Of a stretch of 64,000 nucleotides of DNA, positions 8,379 to 16,829 are shown in pieces. Source of the stretch: Clostridiaceae bacterium. Lineage in GTDB: Bacteria > Bacillota > Clostridia > Lachnospirales > Lachnospiraceae. Below the pieces are notes generated by a model. It was not told where the DNA came from and searched no databases. It saw nothing but the letters and a program-made list of their open reading frames with translations. Made by a program: the position numbers and the translations under genes. Position 1 is the first letter of the stretch. The number at the start of each line of letters is the position of its first letter. The DNA is taken from NCBI GenBank assembly GCA_910574345.1, contig CAJSZV010000008.1, forward strand, positions 124,001-188,000, given 5' to 3'.

Positions 8379-9233
8379 ATGGAAAGATATAGCTTTTCGC
8401 TATTCCCTAATGATTATTTTTTTGACATCCGCCCTTATCAATATGGCTGGGAAGAGTGTGCGCCTCTCCATTCTTTTGGACCTTCTGTCCGCAATCATTA
8501 TTTATTCCACTACATTATCAGCGGTCAAGGGATGTTGTCTTCCCACAATACCAGCGGCAATGCACATGAATACAGCTTAGGGGCCAACAGCGGATTCCTC
8601 ATCTGTCCCGGACAGGTGAATATGTATACCGCAGACAAGGAAGATCCGTGGAAATATGTCTGGATCGAGTTTGACGGCATGCGGGCGGAGGAGTGTCTTA
8701 AGCATGCGGGCTTGGAACAGGATCAGCCTATTTATCAGCCCCGGAGCATAAAGGAGGGGGAACGGCTTCGGGATGAGCTCCTTTACTTTACGGAGAATAC
8801 AGCTAAGTCACCCATGCACCTGGTAGGCCGGCTGTTCCTGTTTTTGGATGATCTGGTGCAGTTTTCGGCCAGCCGGAGGGACGTGGGGAAACCGAGCCAG
8901 CAGGACTTTTATATTAAGGAGGCTGTGGTCTATATCCAGCAGAACTACCACCGGGAGATCACCGTAGACGAGGTGGCCAATTTCTGTAAACTGAACCGCA
9001 GTTACTTCAGCCGCAAGTTCAAAGAGACCATGGGCTGTACTCCTCAGGAGTTCCTGATCCATCAGCGCCTGACCAATGCGGCTGACTTAATGCAGCGTAC
9101 GGACCTTCCCGTCAAGGTCATAGCCGCCCAGTGCGGCTACACAAACCAGTTTAACTTCTCCCAGGCTTTTAAGAAATGTTATGGACTGCCGCCCAGGGAG
9201 TGGAGAAGGAAATATGATTCCAAGGTGGACTGA
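8379..9233 (+). CDS. AraC-family transcriptional regulator (C)
   Basis: A 284-residue regulator with a GGAGGG site 11 bases before the ATG. The N-terminal cupin domain shows ECAPLHSFGPSVRNHYLFHY, the same motif as in the two AraC proteins upstream. The DNA-binding domain (about 185-280) ends FNFSQAFKKCYGLPPREWR. It is transcribed alone from a strong promoter. It faces the ABC importer operon (binding protein, two permeases), sharing the terminator hairpin at 9277-9311. This position makes it the best candidate for controlling that importer or the nearby galactosidases (inference). Confidence 0.93.
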   Translation: MERYSFSLFPNDYFFDIRPYQYGWEECAPLHSFGPSVRNHYLFHYIISGQGMLSSHNTSGNAHEYSLGANSGFLICPGQVNMYTADKEDPWKYVWIEFDGMRAEECLKHAGLEQDQPIYQPRSIKEGERLRDELLYFTENTAKSPMHLVGRLFLFLDDLVQFSASRRDVGKPSQQDFYIKEAVVYIQQNYHREITVDEVANFCKLNRSYFSRKFKETMGCTPQEFLIHQRLTNAADLMQRTDLPVKVIAAQCGYTNQFNFSQAFKKCYGLPPREWRRKYDSKVD

Positions 9234-9276
9234 CCATAGGGCCGGTTCATTTTTTTGCTTTCAGGCAAAGGAGGAA

Positions 9277-9311
9277 GAAGCAGTCCCGGCAGAAAATGCC
9301 GGGACTGCTTC
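9277..9311. terminator. Shared hairpin between convergent AraC and ABC permease genes
   Basis: Perfect 15-bp stem GAAGCAGTCCCGGCA / TGCCGGGACTGCTTC with a GAAAA loop, placed between stop codons of convergent genes at 9233 and 9323. Neither side has a long T tract, but a stem this strong probably stops transcription from both sides. Confidence 0.7.
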
Positions 9312-9322
9312 TGAAAAAATGC

Positions 9323-10162
9323 TTATTTTCCGCCGGTCCCGGCAATACCTTCCACGAACTGACGCTGGAAGATCAGATACAGAACTACCATGGGCAGCAT
9401 GGCCAGAATGGAACCGGCCATGAGTACCGGGAAGTTGGTGGTAAACTGACCTTTCAGGGTGGAAAGACCGGAGGAAAGAGTCATCATCTTTAAATCGGAG
9501 TTCACTACCAGAGGCCACATCAGGTCTCCATATGCAAAGACGGCAGTGAAGATGGTAAGGGCAGCTACGGAGGTAGTGGTCAGAGGGAACATTACCTTAT
9601 AGAATGTCTGCCACTGATTGCAGCCGTCAAGGTAAGCGGCTTCGCCTACTTCCTCCGGAATGCTCATGTAGGTCTGGCGCAGGAAGAACACGCCGAAGGC
9701 ACTGACAAGGCCGGGGAAGACAAGGGCGAAGATGGTATTGGCCATACCCATTTTCGCTACCATCTGATACTGCGGGATAATGAAAATCTGGCTGGGCAGG
9801 GACATCTGAACCAGTACAATACCGAAGAGGATGTTCTTGCCTCTGAATTTTAGCTTTGCGAAAGCATAGCCTGCCATGGAACTGAACAGGACGGCGCAGA
9901 GCACACGGAAGAGCACCATGAGAATGGTGTTCCAATACAGATTGGCAAAGGGCAGGCTGGCAATAGCGTCTTTAAAATTGTCTGCCATGATCTGCTTTGG
10001 AAAGATGGTGGGCGGAATCTGCATACTTTCAGGAACCGTCTTGGAACTGGTCAAAATCATCCATACAAACGGAAAGACCATAATAATTGCGCCCAGAATC
10101 AAGAAAAAATAGGTAACGCATTTGGTGATCATATAGGAACGTCTTAAAGAATCAGTTTTCAT
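9323..10162 (-). CDS. Carbohydrate ABC transporter permease, MalG type
   Basis: A 279-residue inner-membrane permease with six predicted helices. It carries the EAA loop that docks the ATPase (EEVGEAAYLDGCNQWQTFYK, about residues 175-195), typical of the MalG/carbohydrate-uptake-1 class. It is the last gene of a reverse-strand operon, 12 bases after the MalF-type partner, with AAGGAGGG before its ATG. No ATPase gene is present in the operon; Firmicutes importers of this class commonly borrow a shared MsmK-type ATPase encoded elsewhere. Between two GH36 genes, it is likely to import alpha-galactosides such as raffinose or melibiose (inference). Confidence 0.93.
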   Translation of the reverse strand: MKTDSLRRSYMITKCVTYFFLILGAIIMVFPFVWMILTSSKTVPESMQIPPTIFPKQIMADNFKDAIASLPFANLYWNTILMVLFRVLCAVLFSSMAGYAFAKLKFRGKNILFGIVLVQMSLPSQIFIIPQYQMVAKMGMANTIFALVFPGLVSAFGVFFLRQTYMSIPEEVGEAAYLDGCNQWQTFYKVMFPLTTTSVAALTIFTAVFAYGDLMWPLVVNSDLKMMTLSSGLSTLKGQFTTNFPVLMAGSILAMLPMVVLYLIFQRQFVEGIAGTGGK

Positions 10163-10174
10163 TTTAGGCCCTCC

Positions 10175-11062
10175 TTAAATATCGTATGTAACCCACTTCT
10201 TCTGGCCCCAGAACTGTATTAGGGTCACGAGAAGGATCAAGCCGACAGTCCAGATAACGATAGCGGAACCGTAACCACGGTCTCCTGCCACGAAAGAGGA
10301 GCGGTAGAACAGATACATAAGGCTCTGCATATCCACAAGGGCCGGGTTCGTATCGTCAGCCATCATGTAGATGAGGTCGTAGATCTTCATGGAAGCCATG
10401 AGCCGCATAATCATAACAGAGAACAGGGTAGGGGAAACCATAGGCAGGGTAATAGTGAAAAACTGCCGGATCTTGCCTGCACCGTCAATACTGTTGGCTT
10501 CGTAAAGGGTCTTGGAGATATTCTGGAGACCTGCCAGCAGCAAAACCGCATCATAACCTACACTGCTCCATACGGACACGATAGCAACTGCCAGAATCGC
10601 TGTCCTTGGGTTGGTAATCCACTGAATCTTCATGCCCAGTATCTGGTTGAGAATTCCGTATTCGCCGTTGAAAATCCAGCGCCATACCATGGCGACGGCA
10701 GCGGGAGCGCAGACTAAGGGAAGGAAGAAGATGGTCCGGAAACCGCCTTTGAACTTCACTTTTGCATTGAGGAGCAGTGCGATCATGAGAGCCAGGGCAA
10801 CCCCTACAGGAACCGTCAGGATACAGAAATAAACTGTATTCCAGGTAGCTTTCCAGAATTCCGCATTGCCGAACATATCAATGTAGTTCTGCACACCGAT
10901 AAACTTGTAATGGCCAAAGCCTAAATGCTCACAGAAACTGGCGTACAATGTCTGTACAAAGGGCCACAGGTTTAAAACAACCAGGCCGATGATGGTGGGG
11001 GCTACCATAATCCAGCCCCAGTTTTCTTCCCGTCTTTCAGCAGGTGTCAGTTTTTGTTTCAT
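10175..11062 (-). CDS. Carbohydrate ABC transporter permease, MalF/UgpA type
   Basis: A 295-residue permease with six membrane helices, starting at ATG 11062 behind AAGGAGG. The EAA motif reads ISKTLYEANSIDGAGKIRQF (about residues 190-210). It pairs with the downstream MalG-type permease to form the heterodimeric channel of a sugar importer. It lies 14 bases downstream of the binding-protein gene. The N-terminal segment (TPAERREENWGWIMVAPTII) is the usual cytoplasmic lead into helix 1. Confidence 0.93.
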   Translation of the reverse strand: MKQKLTPAERREENWGWIMVAPTIIGLVVLNLWPFVQTLYASFCEHLGFGHYKFIGVQNYIDMFGNAEFWKATWNTVYFCILTVPVGVALALMIALLLNAKVKFKGGFRTIFFLPLVCAPAAVAMVWRWIFNGEYGILNQILGMKIQWITNPRTAILAVAIVSVWSSVGYDAVLLLAGLQNISKTLYEANSIDGAGKIRQFFTITLPMVSPTLFSVMIMRLMASMKIYDLIYMMADDTNPALVDMQSLMYLFYRSSFVAGDRGYGSAIVIWTVGLILLVTLIQFWGQKKWVTYDI

Positions 11063-11076
11063 CAAAAGCCCTCCTT

Positions 11077-12396
11077 TCAGTCATCTGCCAATTTCTTGGC
11101 AGTTTCCGTATTGACAATATTCTCCATATTCGCAAGGCCCGTCTGAAGGTCACGTGAACCGGAGTAAACACGAGTTAGTTCATCTAACACCTGGCTCTTC
11201 CACTTGGGACTGGCGGAATTGTAGACAGCCTGAACCGCATAGTCAAACTGCTCGAAAATGACATCCAGGTTCAGCTTCTCATCATAGGGGGCAAAGGCGG
11301 CGCGCCAGGTTTCCTCACAGCCGATATAGGCGGGGATAGCGGCACCGTTCTCTCCCTGGATCCGCTGAGCCTCCTCAGTACCGAAAAACTTGATGACGTC
11401 TAAAGCAATGTCCCGCTTTTTCCCATGGGCGGCAGTAGAGTAGCACAGGCCGTTGGACATGGTAGCCCTTCCGTCTTTATCTAAGCTTTCGCTGTCTTCA
11501 ATGGGGTCGGGGCACTTGGGCAGTTTCGCCAGATCCCATTTGCCGCGCATTTCGGGGTAGTTCTCCATAAGCTGAGGCAGGTTCCAGTTGCCCTCCAGAT
11601 ACATGGAGCCGGCCTCGGAGAAGAAGGCGGTTCCAGGTGCGGTCTCTGTAAAATAGGTTTGATCCGGGCACCAGTCCTCCTTCTGCATATTTACATAAAA
11701 TTCCATTCCCTTGACGGAACCGGGGTTGGTGTAGCCGGCCTTGGTACGGTCTGCGGTGAGAATATGGCCGCCGGCCTGGTAGACAAAGGCCCAGTAACCC
11801 AGCTGATCATCATTATAGGCCATATATCCGTATTTACCCGTTGCGTCATAGATTTTCCGGGAAGCATCCACTAAATCGTCCCAAGTCCAGTCATCTGTGG
11901 GGTAAGGTACACCGGCAGCATCGAACATCTCTTTATTATATACCAGCAGGCCGTTGTCCTTGTCTTTCGGAACACCGTAGAGACGGCCGTCGCTTCCGCT
12001 GGCATTGCTGCGGGAAATCTCAGAGAAATGAGTTTCATAGTAGTTAGGCTCTACATCGTTGTAGAGGTCAGTAACATCGGCCAGCATACCAAAGTCAGCA
12101 TAGTACAGCAGCTGGTTGGTGTGCATCCAAAAGATATCTGGCATGGTGTTACTTTCGGCAGAAGCCTCCAGTTTCGTCCAGTATTCGCCCCAGCTGGTTA
12201 CCTGCACTTCAATCTCTACATCAGGATGCAGGGCAGTATAGGCGTCACACATAGCCTGCATTCCAGGGCGCTGATAGACATCCCAGATCTGGAAGGTGAG
12301 ATGGGTCTTTCCGTCTGCGGAAGCGCCGCATCCGGTCATTGAGAGTGACAGAGCCAACGTCAGGGTGGCCGCTGCCATACGGGATGATTTTCTCAT
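11077..12396 (-). CDS. Extracellular sugar-binding lipoprotein of ABC importer
   Basis: A 439-residue family-1 solute-binding protein. The N-terminus has a lipoprotein signal (residues 1-22, lipobox LSMTGC with Cys-23 to be lipidated), so it is tethered to the outer face of the membrane. The mature protein shows the binding-protein pattern: LTFQIWDVYQRPGMQAMCDAY at the start, YGVPKDKDNGLLVYNKEMFD, and TDDWTWDDLVDASRKI. First gene of the operon binding protein-MalF-MalG, with promoter at 12529-12501 and an AAGGAG site 9 bases upstream of the ATG. Located between GH36 genes, so a raffinose-family oligosaccharide is the likely ligand (inference). Confidence 0.93.
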   Translation of the reverse strand: MRKSSRMAAATLTLALSLSMTGCGASADGKTHLTFQIWDVYQRPGMQAMCDAYTALHPDVEIEVQVTSWGEYWTKLEASAESNTMPDIFWMHTNQLLYYADFGMLADVTDLYNDVEPNYYETHFSEISRSNASGSDGRLYGVPKDKDNGLLVYNKEMFDAAGVPYPTDDWTWDDLVDASRKIYDATGKYGYMAYNDDQLGYWAFVYQAGGHILTADRTKAGYTNPGSVKGMEFYVNMQKEDWCPDQTYFTETAPGTAFFSEAGSMYLEGNWNLPQLMENYPEMRGKWDLAKLPKCPDPIEDSESLDKDGRATMSNGLCYSTAAHGKKRDIALDVIKFFGTEEAQRIQGENGAAIPAYIGCEETWRAAFAPYDEKLNLDVIFEQFDYAVQAVYNSASPKWKSQVLDELTRVYSGSRDLQTGLANMENIVNTETAKKLADD

Positions 12397-12500
12397 AACT
12401 CCACTCCTTTTATCTGTATTTTACGGTTTGATTATGCAGTCATACCAGAAAAAGCAGCCCGGGCCTGCTTTTTTCATACAATCCTGCTCAAACTGGTTAA

Positions 12501-12529
12501 ATTATAATAAAAGTGCACTAATCTGTAAA
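12501..12529 (-). promoter_or_regulatory. Sigma-A promoter of the sugar ABC operon
   Basis: On the reverse strand TTTACA (12529-12524), 17-base spacer, TATAAT (12506-12501); leader about 98 bases to the binding-protein ATG. Confidence 0.65.
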
Positions 12530-12671
12530 TTAAAAAGTGTGCCCAACATATATAAAAATTTTGCAAAAGTCACATTTTTGTAAAGATAGAGTGCATTTTT
12601 GCATATATTTTTTGGATTAATCATTAAAAATCACCCTAGAATTTGTGCAAAATAGTGAAAAACTTTTTTCG

Positions 12672-12700
12672 TTGATTAATTGTCCCTTCGATAGTATAAT
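12672..12700 (+). promoter_or_regulatory. Promoter of second GH36 gene, with shared spacer motif
   Basis: TTGATT (12672-12677), 17 bases, TATAAT (12695-12700). The element, including the spacer words AATTGT and TTCGATAG, recurs almost unchanged in front of the uridine phosphorylase gene at 21019-21047. Confidence 0.75.
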
Positions 12701-12762
12701 CAAACCGTAAAAGATCAGGTTCCGGACAGGAGCAATATATTGACGGAGGGAAAAAGCGGCAT

Positions 12763-14961
12763 ATGGGATATATTTCTTTTCATGAAGAGACAAAAGTATT
12801 TACACTACATACCAGGACCACCATGTACCAGATGCAGGTGGGAAGGTACGGGACTCTTTTGCATCTGTATTATGGTGCGGACTTGGGAGACGCCCAGGTG
12901 ATTCACAGCATCGTCAATCTGGACCGGGGATTTTCCGGCAATCCTTACGAGGCGGACAGGGACCGGAAGTTTTCCCTTGACGTACTGCCCCAGGAGTATA
13001 CGGCCGAAGGGAACGGGGATTACCGGATTCAGGGGATTGAGGCGGAGCATGAGGATGGAAGCCATGTTCTGCAGCTGAAATATGATTCTCATGAAATCAA
13101 AAAAGGAAAATATGTTCTGGCAGGCATGCCTGCCATGTTTGCAGGGGAGGATGAGGGGGAGACCCTTGAGATTGTGCTGAGGGACGAGCTCAGCGGTCTC
13201 TGTGTGAAACTGCTTTATGGTGTCTTGTGGGATTGTGATATTATTACCAGGACTGTGGAGGTGGTAAACCGGGGGGAGAAGAGTATTACCCTGAGAAGAG
13301 TCATGTCTGCGGAGCTGGATTTTCCAAAACGGCCTATGGACATGATTCATTTCTACGGGAGGCATTCTATGGAGCGGCTTACGGAGCGTCAGCCTCTTCA
13401 TCACGGCATCCAGTCTGTGGAGAGCAAGCGGGGAATTTCCAGCCACCACCACAATCCGACTGTGATCTTCTGCGACCACACTGCCACCGAGGATTATGGG
13501 GAGTGTTTTGGAGTGGCTTTTGTATACAGCGGCAATTTTATCTGCCAGGCGGAACTTGACCAGGTGGACCAGACCAGGGTGGTTATGGGAATCCATCCCT
13601 ATCAGTTTGCCTGGACCCTAAAGCCGGGGGAGGTTTTTACGGCCCCTGAGGCGGCCATGTCCTATTCCGGGGCAGGCTTGGAGGCTCTTTCCCATCATTT
13701 CCATGACGGGTTTCGGGAGCATCTCATCCGCAGCAGCTATGTGAAAAAGCCCAGGCCTATTTTGGTCAATAACTGGGAGGCCACTTATTTTGAGTTCAAC
13801 GAGGAGAAGCTTTATGGCATTGCCAAGGCTGCCAGGGATGTGGGGCTGGAAATGTTTGTGCTGGACGACGGATGGTTCGGCAAGCGGGACAGCGATTACA
13901 CCGGCCTTGGGGATTGGTATGTGAATGAGGAAAAGATTCACGGAGGGCTTCCCAAGCTGGTCGGAAAGATCCGGAAACTGGGACTGAAGTTTGGTATCTG
14001 GCTGGAACCGGAGATGGTGTCGGAGGACAGCGACCTTTACAGAAGACACCCGGACTGGTGCCTCAGAGTGCCGGGAAGGCTGCCTGTGAGAAGCCGGTCC
14101 CAGCTAAACCTTGACGTGACCAAAAAAGAAGTCCGGGACTATATTATGGAACAGATCTTCAAGGTCATCGACAGCTGCCAGGCGGATTACATTAAATGGG
14201 ATGTAAACCGGGCCCTGGGCAATGTGTATTCCCAGGGCGTGGAGGCGGGAAGGCAGGGGGAGATCTTCCACCGCCATATGCTGGGAGTCTATGATATGAT
14301 GGAGCGGCTTATCAGTCGTTATCCCAATCTTCTGTTTGAGACCTGTGCAGGAGGCGGGGGCCGCTTTGACGCGGGAATGCTCTACTATTCCCCTCAGATC
14401 TGGTGCAGCGACAACACGGATGCGGCGGACAGGCTGGAGATTCATTATGGAACTTCCTTCTTTTATCCCATCAGCACTTTCGGAGCCCATGTAAGCGTGT
14501 GTCCCAACCACCAGACAGGGCGTACCACCTCTCTTAGAACCAGAGGCATTGTGGCCGGGTCAGGCACCTTTGGCTATGAGCTTGATCTGGAGCACATGGA
14601 TCAGGAGGAAAAGGATGCCGCCAAGGTGCAGATCGCTCAGTTTAAGGACGCGGAGGAACTGGTACAGCAGGGGGACTACTATCGGCTGTCTGCGCCCGGA
14701 GACAGGAGCAATTCCGTGTTCTGGGAGTTTGTGTCAAAGGATAAAAGGGATGTGCTGGTAGCAGGAGTGGTGCTTCGAAGTGAAGTGAACCCGCCGGTGA
14801 ATCTCCTTCGGTTCAGAGGGCTTTTGCCGGATCTGATCTATAGGGAAAAGGAGAGCAAAGAAAGGTTTTCAGGAGCCGTGCTTATGAAGGCGGGTCTGGC
14901 CCTGCCGGTGACGTCGGAGGACTATGAGTCTGTGGTGTATCGGTTTGAGGCGGTGGAGTGA
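12763..14961 (+). CDS. Alpha-galactosidase, GH36 (paralogue 2)
   Basis: A 732-residue cytoplasmic GH36 enzyme starting MGYISFHEETKVFTLHT, with a GGAGGG site upstream and its own promoter. The beta-sandwich, TIM barrel and C-terminal domains are all present. Catalytic landmarks are the barrel strand FVLDDGWFGKRDSDY, LEPEMVSEDSDLY, nucleophile D480 in YIKWDVNR, and acid/base-loop D550 in WCSDNTDAAD. This is the most canonical of the three paralogues and is divergent from the ABC importer operon, so import and hydrolysis of raffinose-type sugars are probably coregulated. The gene is followed by a small gene remnant rather than a partner gene. Confidence 0.95.
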   Translation: MGYISFHEETKVFTLHTRTTMYQMQVGRYGTLLHLYYGADLGDAQVIHSIVNLDRGFSGNPYEADRDRKFSLDVLPQEYTAEGNGDYRIQGIEAEHEDGSHVLQLKYDSHEIKKGKYVLAGMPAMFAGEDEGETLEIVLRDELSGLCVKLLYGVLWDCDIITRTVEVVNRGEKSITLRRVMSAELDFPKRPMDMIHFYGRHSMERLTERQPLHHGIQSVESKRGISSHHHNPTVIFCDHTATEDYGECFGVAFVYSGNFICQAELDQVDQTRVVMGIHPYQFAWTLKPGEVFTAPEAAMSYSGAGLEALSHHFHDGFREHLIRSSYVKKPRPILVNNWEATYFEFNEEKLYGIAKAARDVGLEMFVLDDGWFGKRDSDYTGLGDWYVNEEKIHGGLPKLVGKIRKLGLKFGIWLEPEMVSEDSDLYRRHPDWCLRVPGRLPVRSRSQLNLDVTKKEVRDYIMEQIFKVIDSCQADYIKWDVNRALGNVYSQGVEAGRQGEIFHRHMLGVYDMMERLISRYPNLLFETCAGGGGRFDAGMLYYSPQIWCSDNTDAADRLEIHYGTSFFYPISTFGAHVSVCPNHQTGRTTSLRTRGIVAGSGTFGYELDLEHMDQEEKDAAKVQIAQFKDAEELVQQGDYYRLSAPGDRSNSVFWEFVSKDKRDVLVAGVVLRSEVNPPVNLLRFRGLLPDLIYREKESKERFSGAVLMKAGLALPVTSEDYESVVYRFEAVE

Positions 14962-14977
14962 GAGAGGCTGAGAGATC

Positions 14978-15121
14978 AATTGTTATCTTTTTGACCAGCT
15001 GGCGATTTTAGATGATCTGGTAGATGCGGCACAAAAAGAAAATACACAAAATACACCGGCGCGCATCGCTAAAAAAGGAGGCAGATCGAGAGAAAACCAT
15101 ATCAGAATCCTTCGCTTGTAA
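14978..15121 (+). pseudogene. Coding-like remnant without a start codon
   Basis: A 47-codon open stretch ending in TAA reads like real protein (FDQLAILDDLVDAAQ, then Lys/Arg-rich TPARIAKKGGRSRENHIRI) but has no ATG, GTG or TTG start. The frame is closed by TGA at 14969. It may be the 3' end of a lost gene behind the second GH36 gene. I do not recognise the family, and chance cannot be excluded at this length. Confidence 0.3.
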
Positions 15122-15142
15122 GTGAATAGAAAAGAAAGATTT

Positions 15143-15169
15143 AAGGGCCTGCCGTGACGGCAGGCCCTT
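15143..15169 (-). terminator. Terminator of the PsiE/binding protein/chemoreceptor operon
   Basis: Perfect 12-bp stem AAGGGCCTGCCG / CGGCAGGCCCTT with a 3-base loop, followed on the reverse strand by the T-rich AAATCTTTCTTTTC. It lies 58 bases beyond the chemoreceptor stop. Confidence 0.75.
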
Positions 15170-15227
15170 GGCTGTTTTCATCCGGGAAAAATTCTTTGCC
15201 GGGCTTTTATTTCATCAAACATTTCCA

Positions 15228-16811
15228 TTACAGGTTATTAAACACCACTGTCTCTTTTTCCAGACCTTCCACCACTTCCTTATTGGTTCCCATGCGCCTG
15301 GCAATATCTTCCATATCCTCCGCCAGGCTGCGGGTATTGCCTGCCACACCGGCGATGCCGCCGGCTCCGTCGTCAATGGACTTTGTGATAGTGGCGATGG
15401 AATCGGCAATCTCCGACATGGAGTTCTTAAGCCGTTCCGTTCTCTCATAGAATTCGTCCATGGCCCGGCGGATATAGGCGGCATCTTCTTTGTACTGACT
15501 GCCGGCCTGGACAAAAGCTTGGAATTCCGTAAGGACAGACCGGCTCATATAGTCGATAAGGTGCTGCGCGTTTTCGGAAAGATTGTGCACGGCAAAAGTG
15601 ACTATATCATTGACAGCCTGAATATGATTGGCCGTCTCCTGGCTGGAGTTGGCAAGATTCCGCACTTCCCTGGCCACCACGGCAAAACCCTTTCCGGCCG
15701 CTCCCGCGTTGGCCGCTTCCACGGAAGCGTTGAGGGCGATGAGACGTGTCTGCTGGGATATGGTGAGGATATCGCTGGTTAAGGTCTTGATCTGGTCCAC
15801 GCTTTTGCTTTTTTCGATGGCTTCGTTGAGAGCGCACAGGAGTTCTTCCGCCTTGGCGCCCGTAACATCCACACTGTTCTTGGCAGACTGCTCCATGGCA
15901 TCGGCTCGATTATTCATATGAATGGTGTAGGAGGTAATGGCCCCGCATTCTTCTGCTATGTTGAGCACATCCTGTCTCACGTTTTCCGTATTGTTGTTGA
16001 TTACAGCCACATTGCCAGCCACTTCCTGGAAAGTGGCCGAGAGCTGTTCCGCCAAGGAAGAGAGACCGGCGGCACTGCCTTTGGAGGCCCTAGTCCTTTT
16101 TAAGACTTCACCAGTCATGTGGTTGATGCGGCCGGAGCTTTCCTGTATGGTTCCGAGAATACTTTTAATGGGAATTACCACATAGTTGCTGATCAGTTTT
16201 AAGTCCGCAAACACCAGGAAGATGCAGGCAATTACTGCAGCCCCTCCGACCACAAGGGATATAAGGTATACCATAGAGAGACGGGTCCTCGCCTTGGCTG
16301 TTTGTTCACTGACGGAGGCAGTAAGGGCATCCATATCCGATTCCATGGCCTGGGCATAGGAGGCCACATCCCCGTTGGCAAGTCCATAGGCATCCTGGGT
16401 CTTGTGGCTGGCGCTGGCGCAGACTAAGTGGACAAGGGCGTGTTTAAAAGAATCATAATTGGACAGAAGGGATTCATACATAGCCTGATCCTCTGGCATG
16501 ACATAGGATTCATATTCCACCAGCATCTGGTCCAGGAGGGCTTCCTCCTCTTTGATCTGCTGAACCAGGAGAATCATGGTATTGTAGTCCGTGGCCACAA
16601 TGTGGCTGAGAGCCATCTTGTGGATATTCATGGAGGACTGGCAGATATCGGCCAGCCGGTTATTGCCGGCCATGTAATCGTCGGCAATCCTGGATGCACT
16701 TGCATTGACGTTGTGAATGTTGATAATGGAAAGAACATTGGATAAAAGCGCTACAATGCCCAGAAGTGCAATGGGGATAATCAAGCGGTGTTTTAAACTG
16801 ATATGTTTCAT
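15228..16811 (-). CDS. Methyl-accepting chemotaxis protein
   Basis: A 527-residue chemoreceptor. Membrane segments at about 11-33 and 185-207 flank a mostly helical extracytoplasmic domain of about 150 residues (four-helix-bundle type). The cytoplasmic signalling domain is a long coiled coil whose hairpin tip is clear (LIALNASVEAANAGAAGKG, then FAVVAREVRNLA), the part that contacts CheA and CheW. The HAMP linker after helix 2 is short and poorly conserved. It lies 18 bases downstream of an orphan sugar-binding lipoprotein on the same strand, with terminator after it. A binding protein feeding a chemoreceptor is a known arrangement (for example maltose-binding protein and Tar), so sugar taxis through that partner is the likely job (inference). 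Confidence 0.93.
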   Translation of the reverse strand: MKHISLKHRLIIPIALLGIVALLSNVLSIINIHNVNASASRIADDYMAGNNRLADICQSSMNIHKMALSHIVATDYNTMILLVQQIKEEEALLDQMLVEYESYVMPEDQAMYESLLSNYDSFKHALVHLVCASASHKTQDAYGLANGDVASYAQAMESDMDALTASVSEQTAKARTRLSMVYLISLVVGGAAVIACIFLVFADLKLISNYVVIPIKSILGTIQESSGRINHMTGEVLKRTRASKGSAAGLSSLAEQLSATFQEVAGNVAVINNNTENVRQDVLNIAEECGAITSYTIHMNNRADAMEQSAKNSVDVTGAKAEELLCALNEAIEKSKSVDQIKTLTSDILTISQQTRLIALNASVEAANAGAAGKGFAVVAREVRNLANSSQETANHIQAVNDIVTFAVHNLSENAQHLIDYMSRSVLTEFQAFVQAGSQYKEDAAYIRRAMDEFYERTERLKNSMSEIADSIATITKSIDDGAGGIAGVAGNTRSLAEDMEDIARRMGTNKEVVEGLEKETVVFNNL

Positions 16812-16829
16812 AATAACAGGAACTCCTTT

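Larger units (their letters stand above)
12397..12762. other. Divergent regulatory region between ABC importer and GH36 genes
   Basis: A 366-base AT-rich region with a leftward promoter (12501-12529) and a rightward one (12672-12700). Between them are A/T tracts and repeated TTTTGCA/TGCAAAA words (for example at 12552, 12598 and 12647) that could be regulator or CRP-like sites. No gene was seen. Confidence 0.5.

Noticed and set aside
12805-13596. 263-codon antisense frame inside GH36 paralogue 2
   Set aside because: It lies wholly opposite a clear enzyme gene, lacks a ribosome site and shows no domain; it is a by-product of GC-rich third positions.
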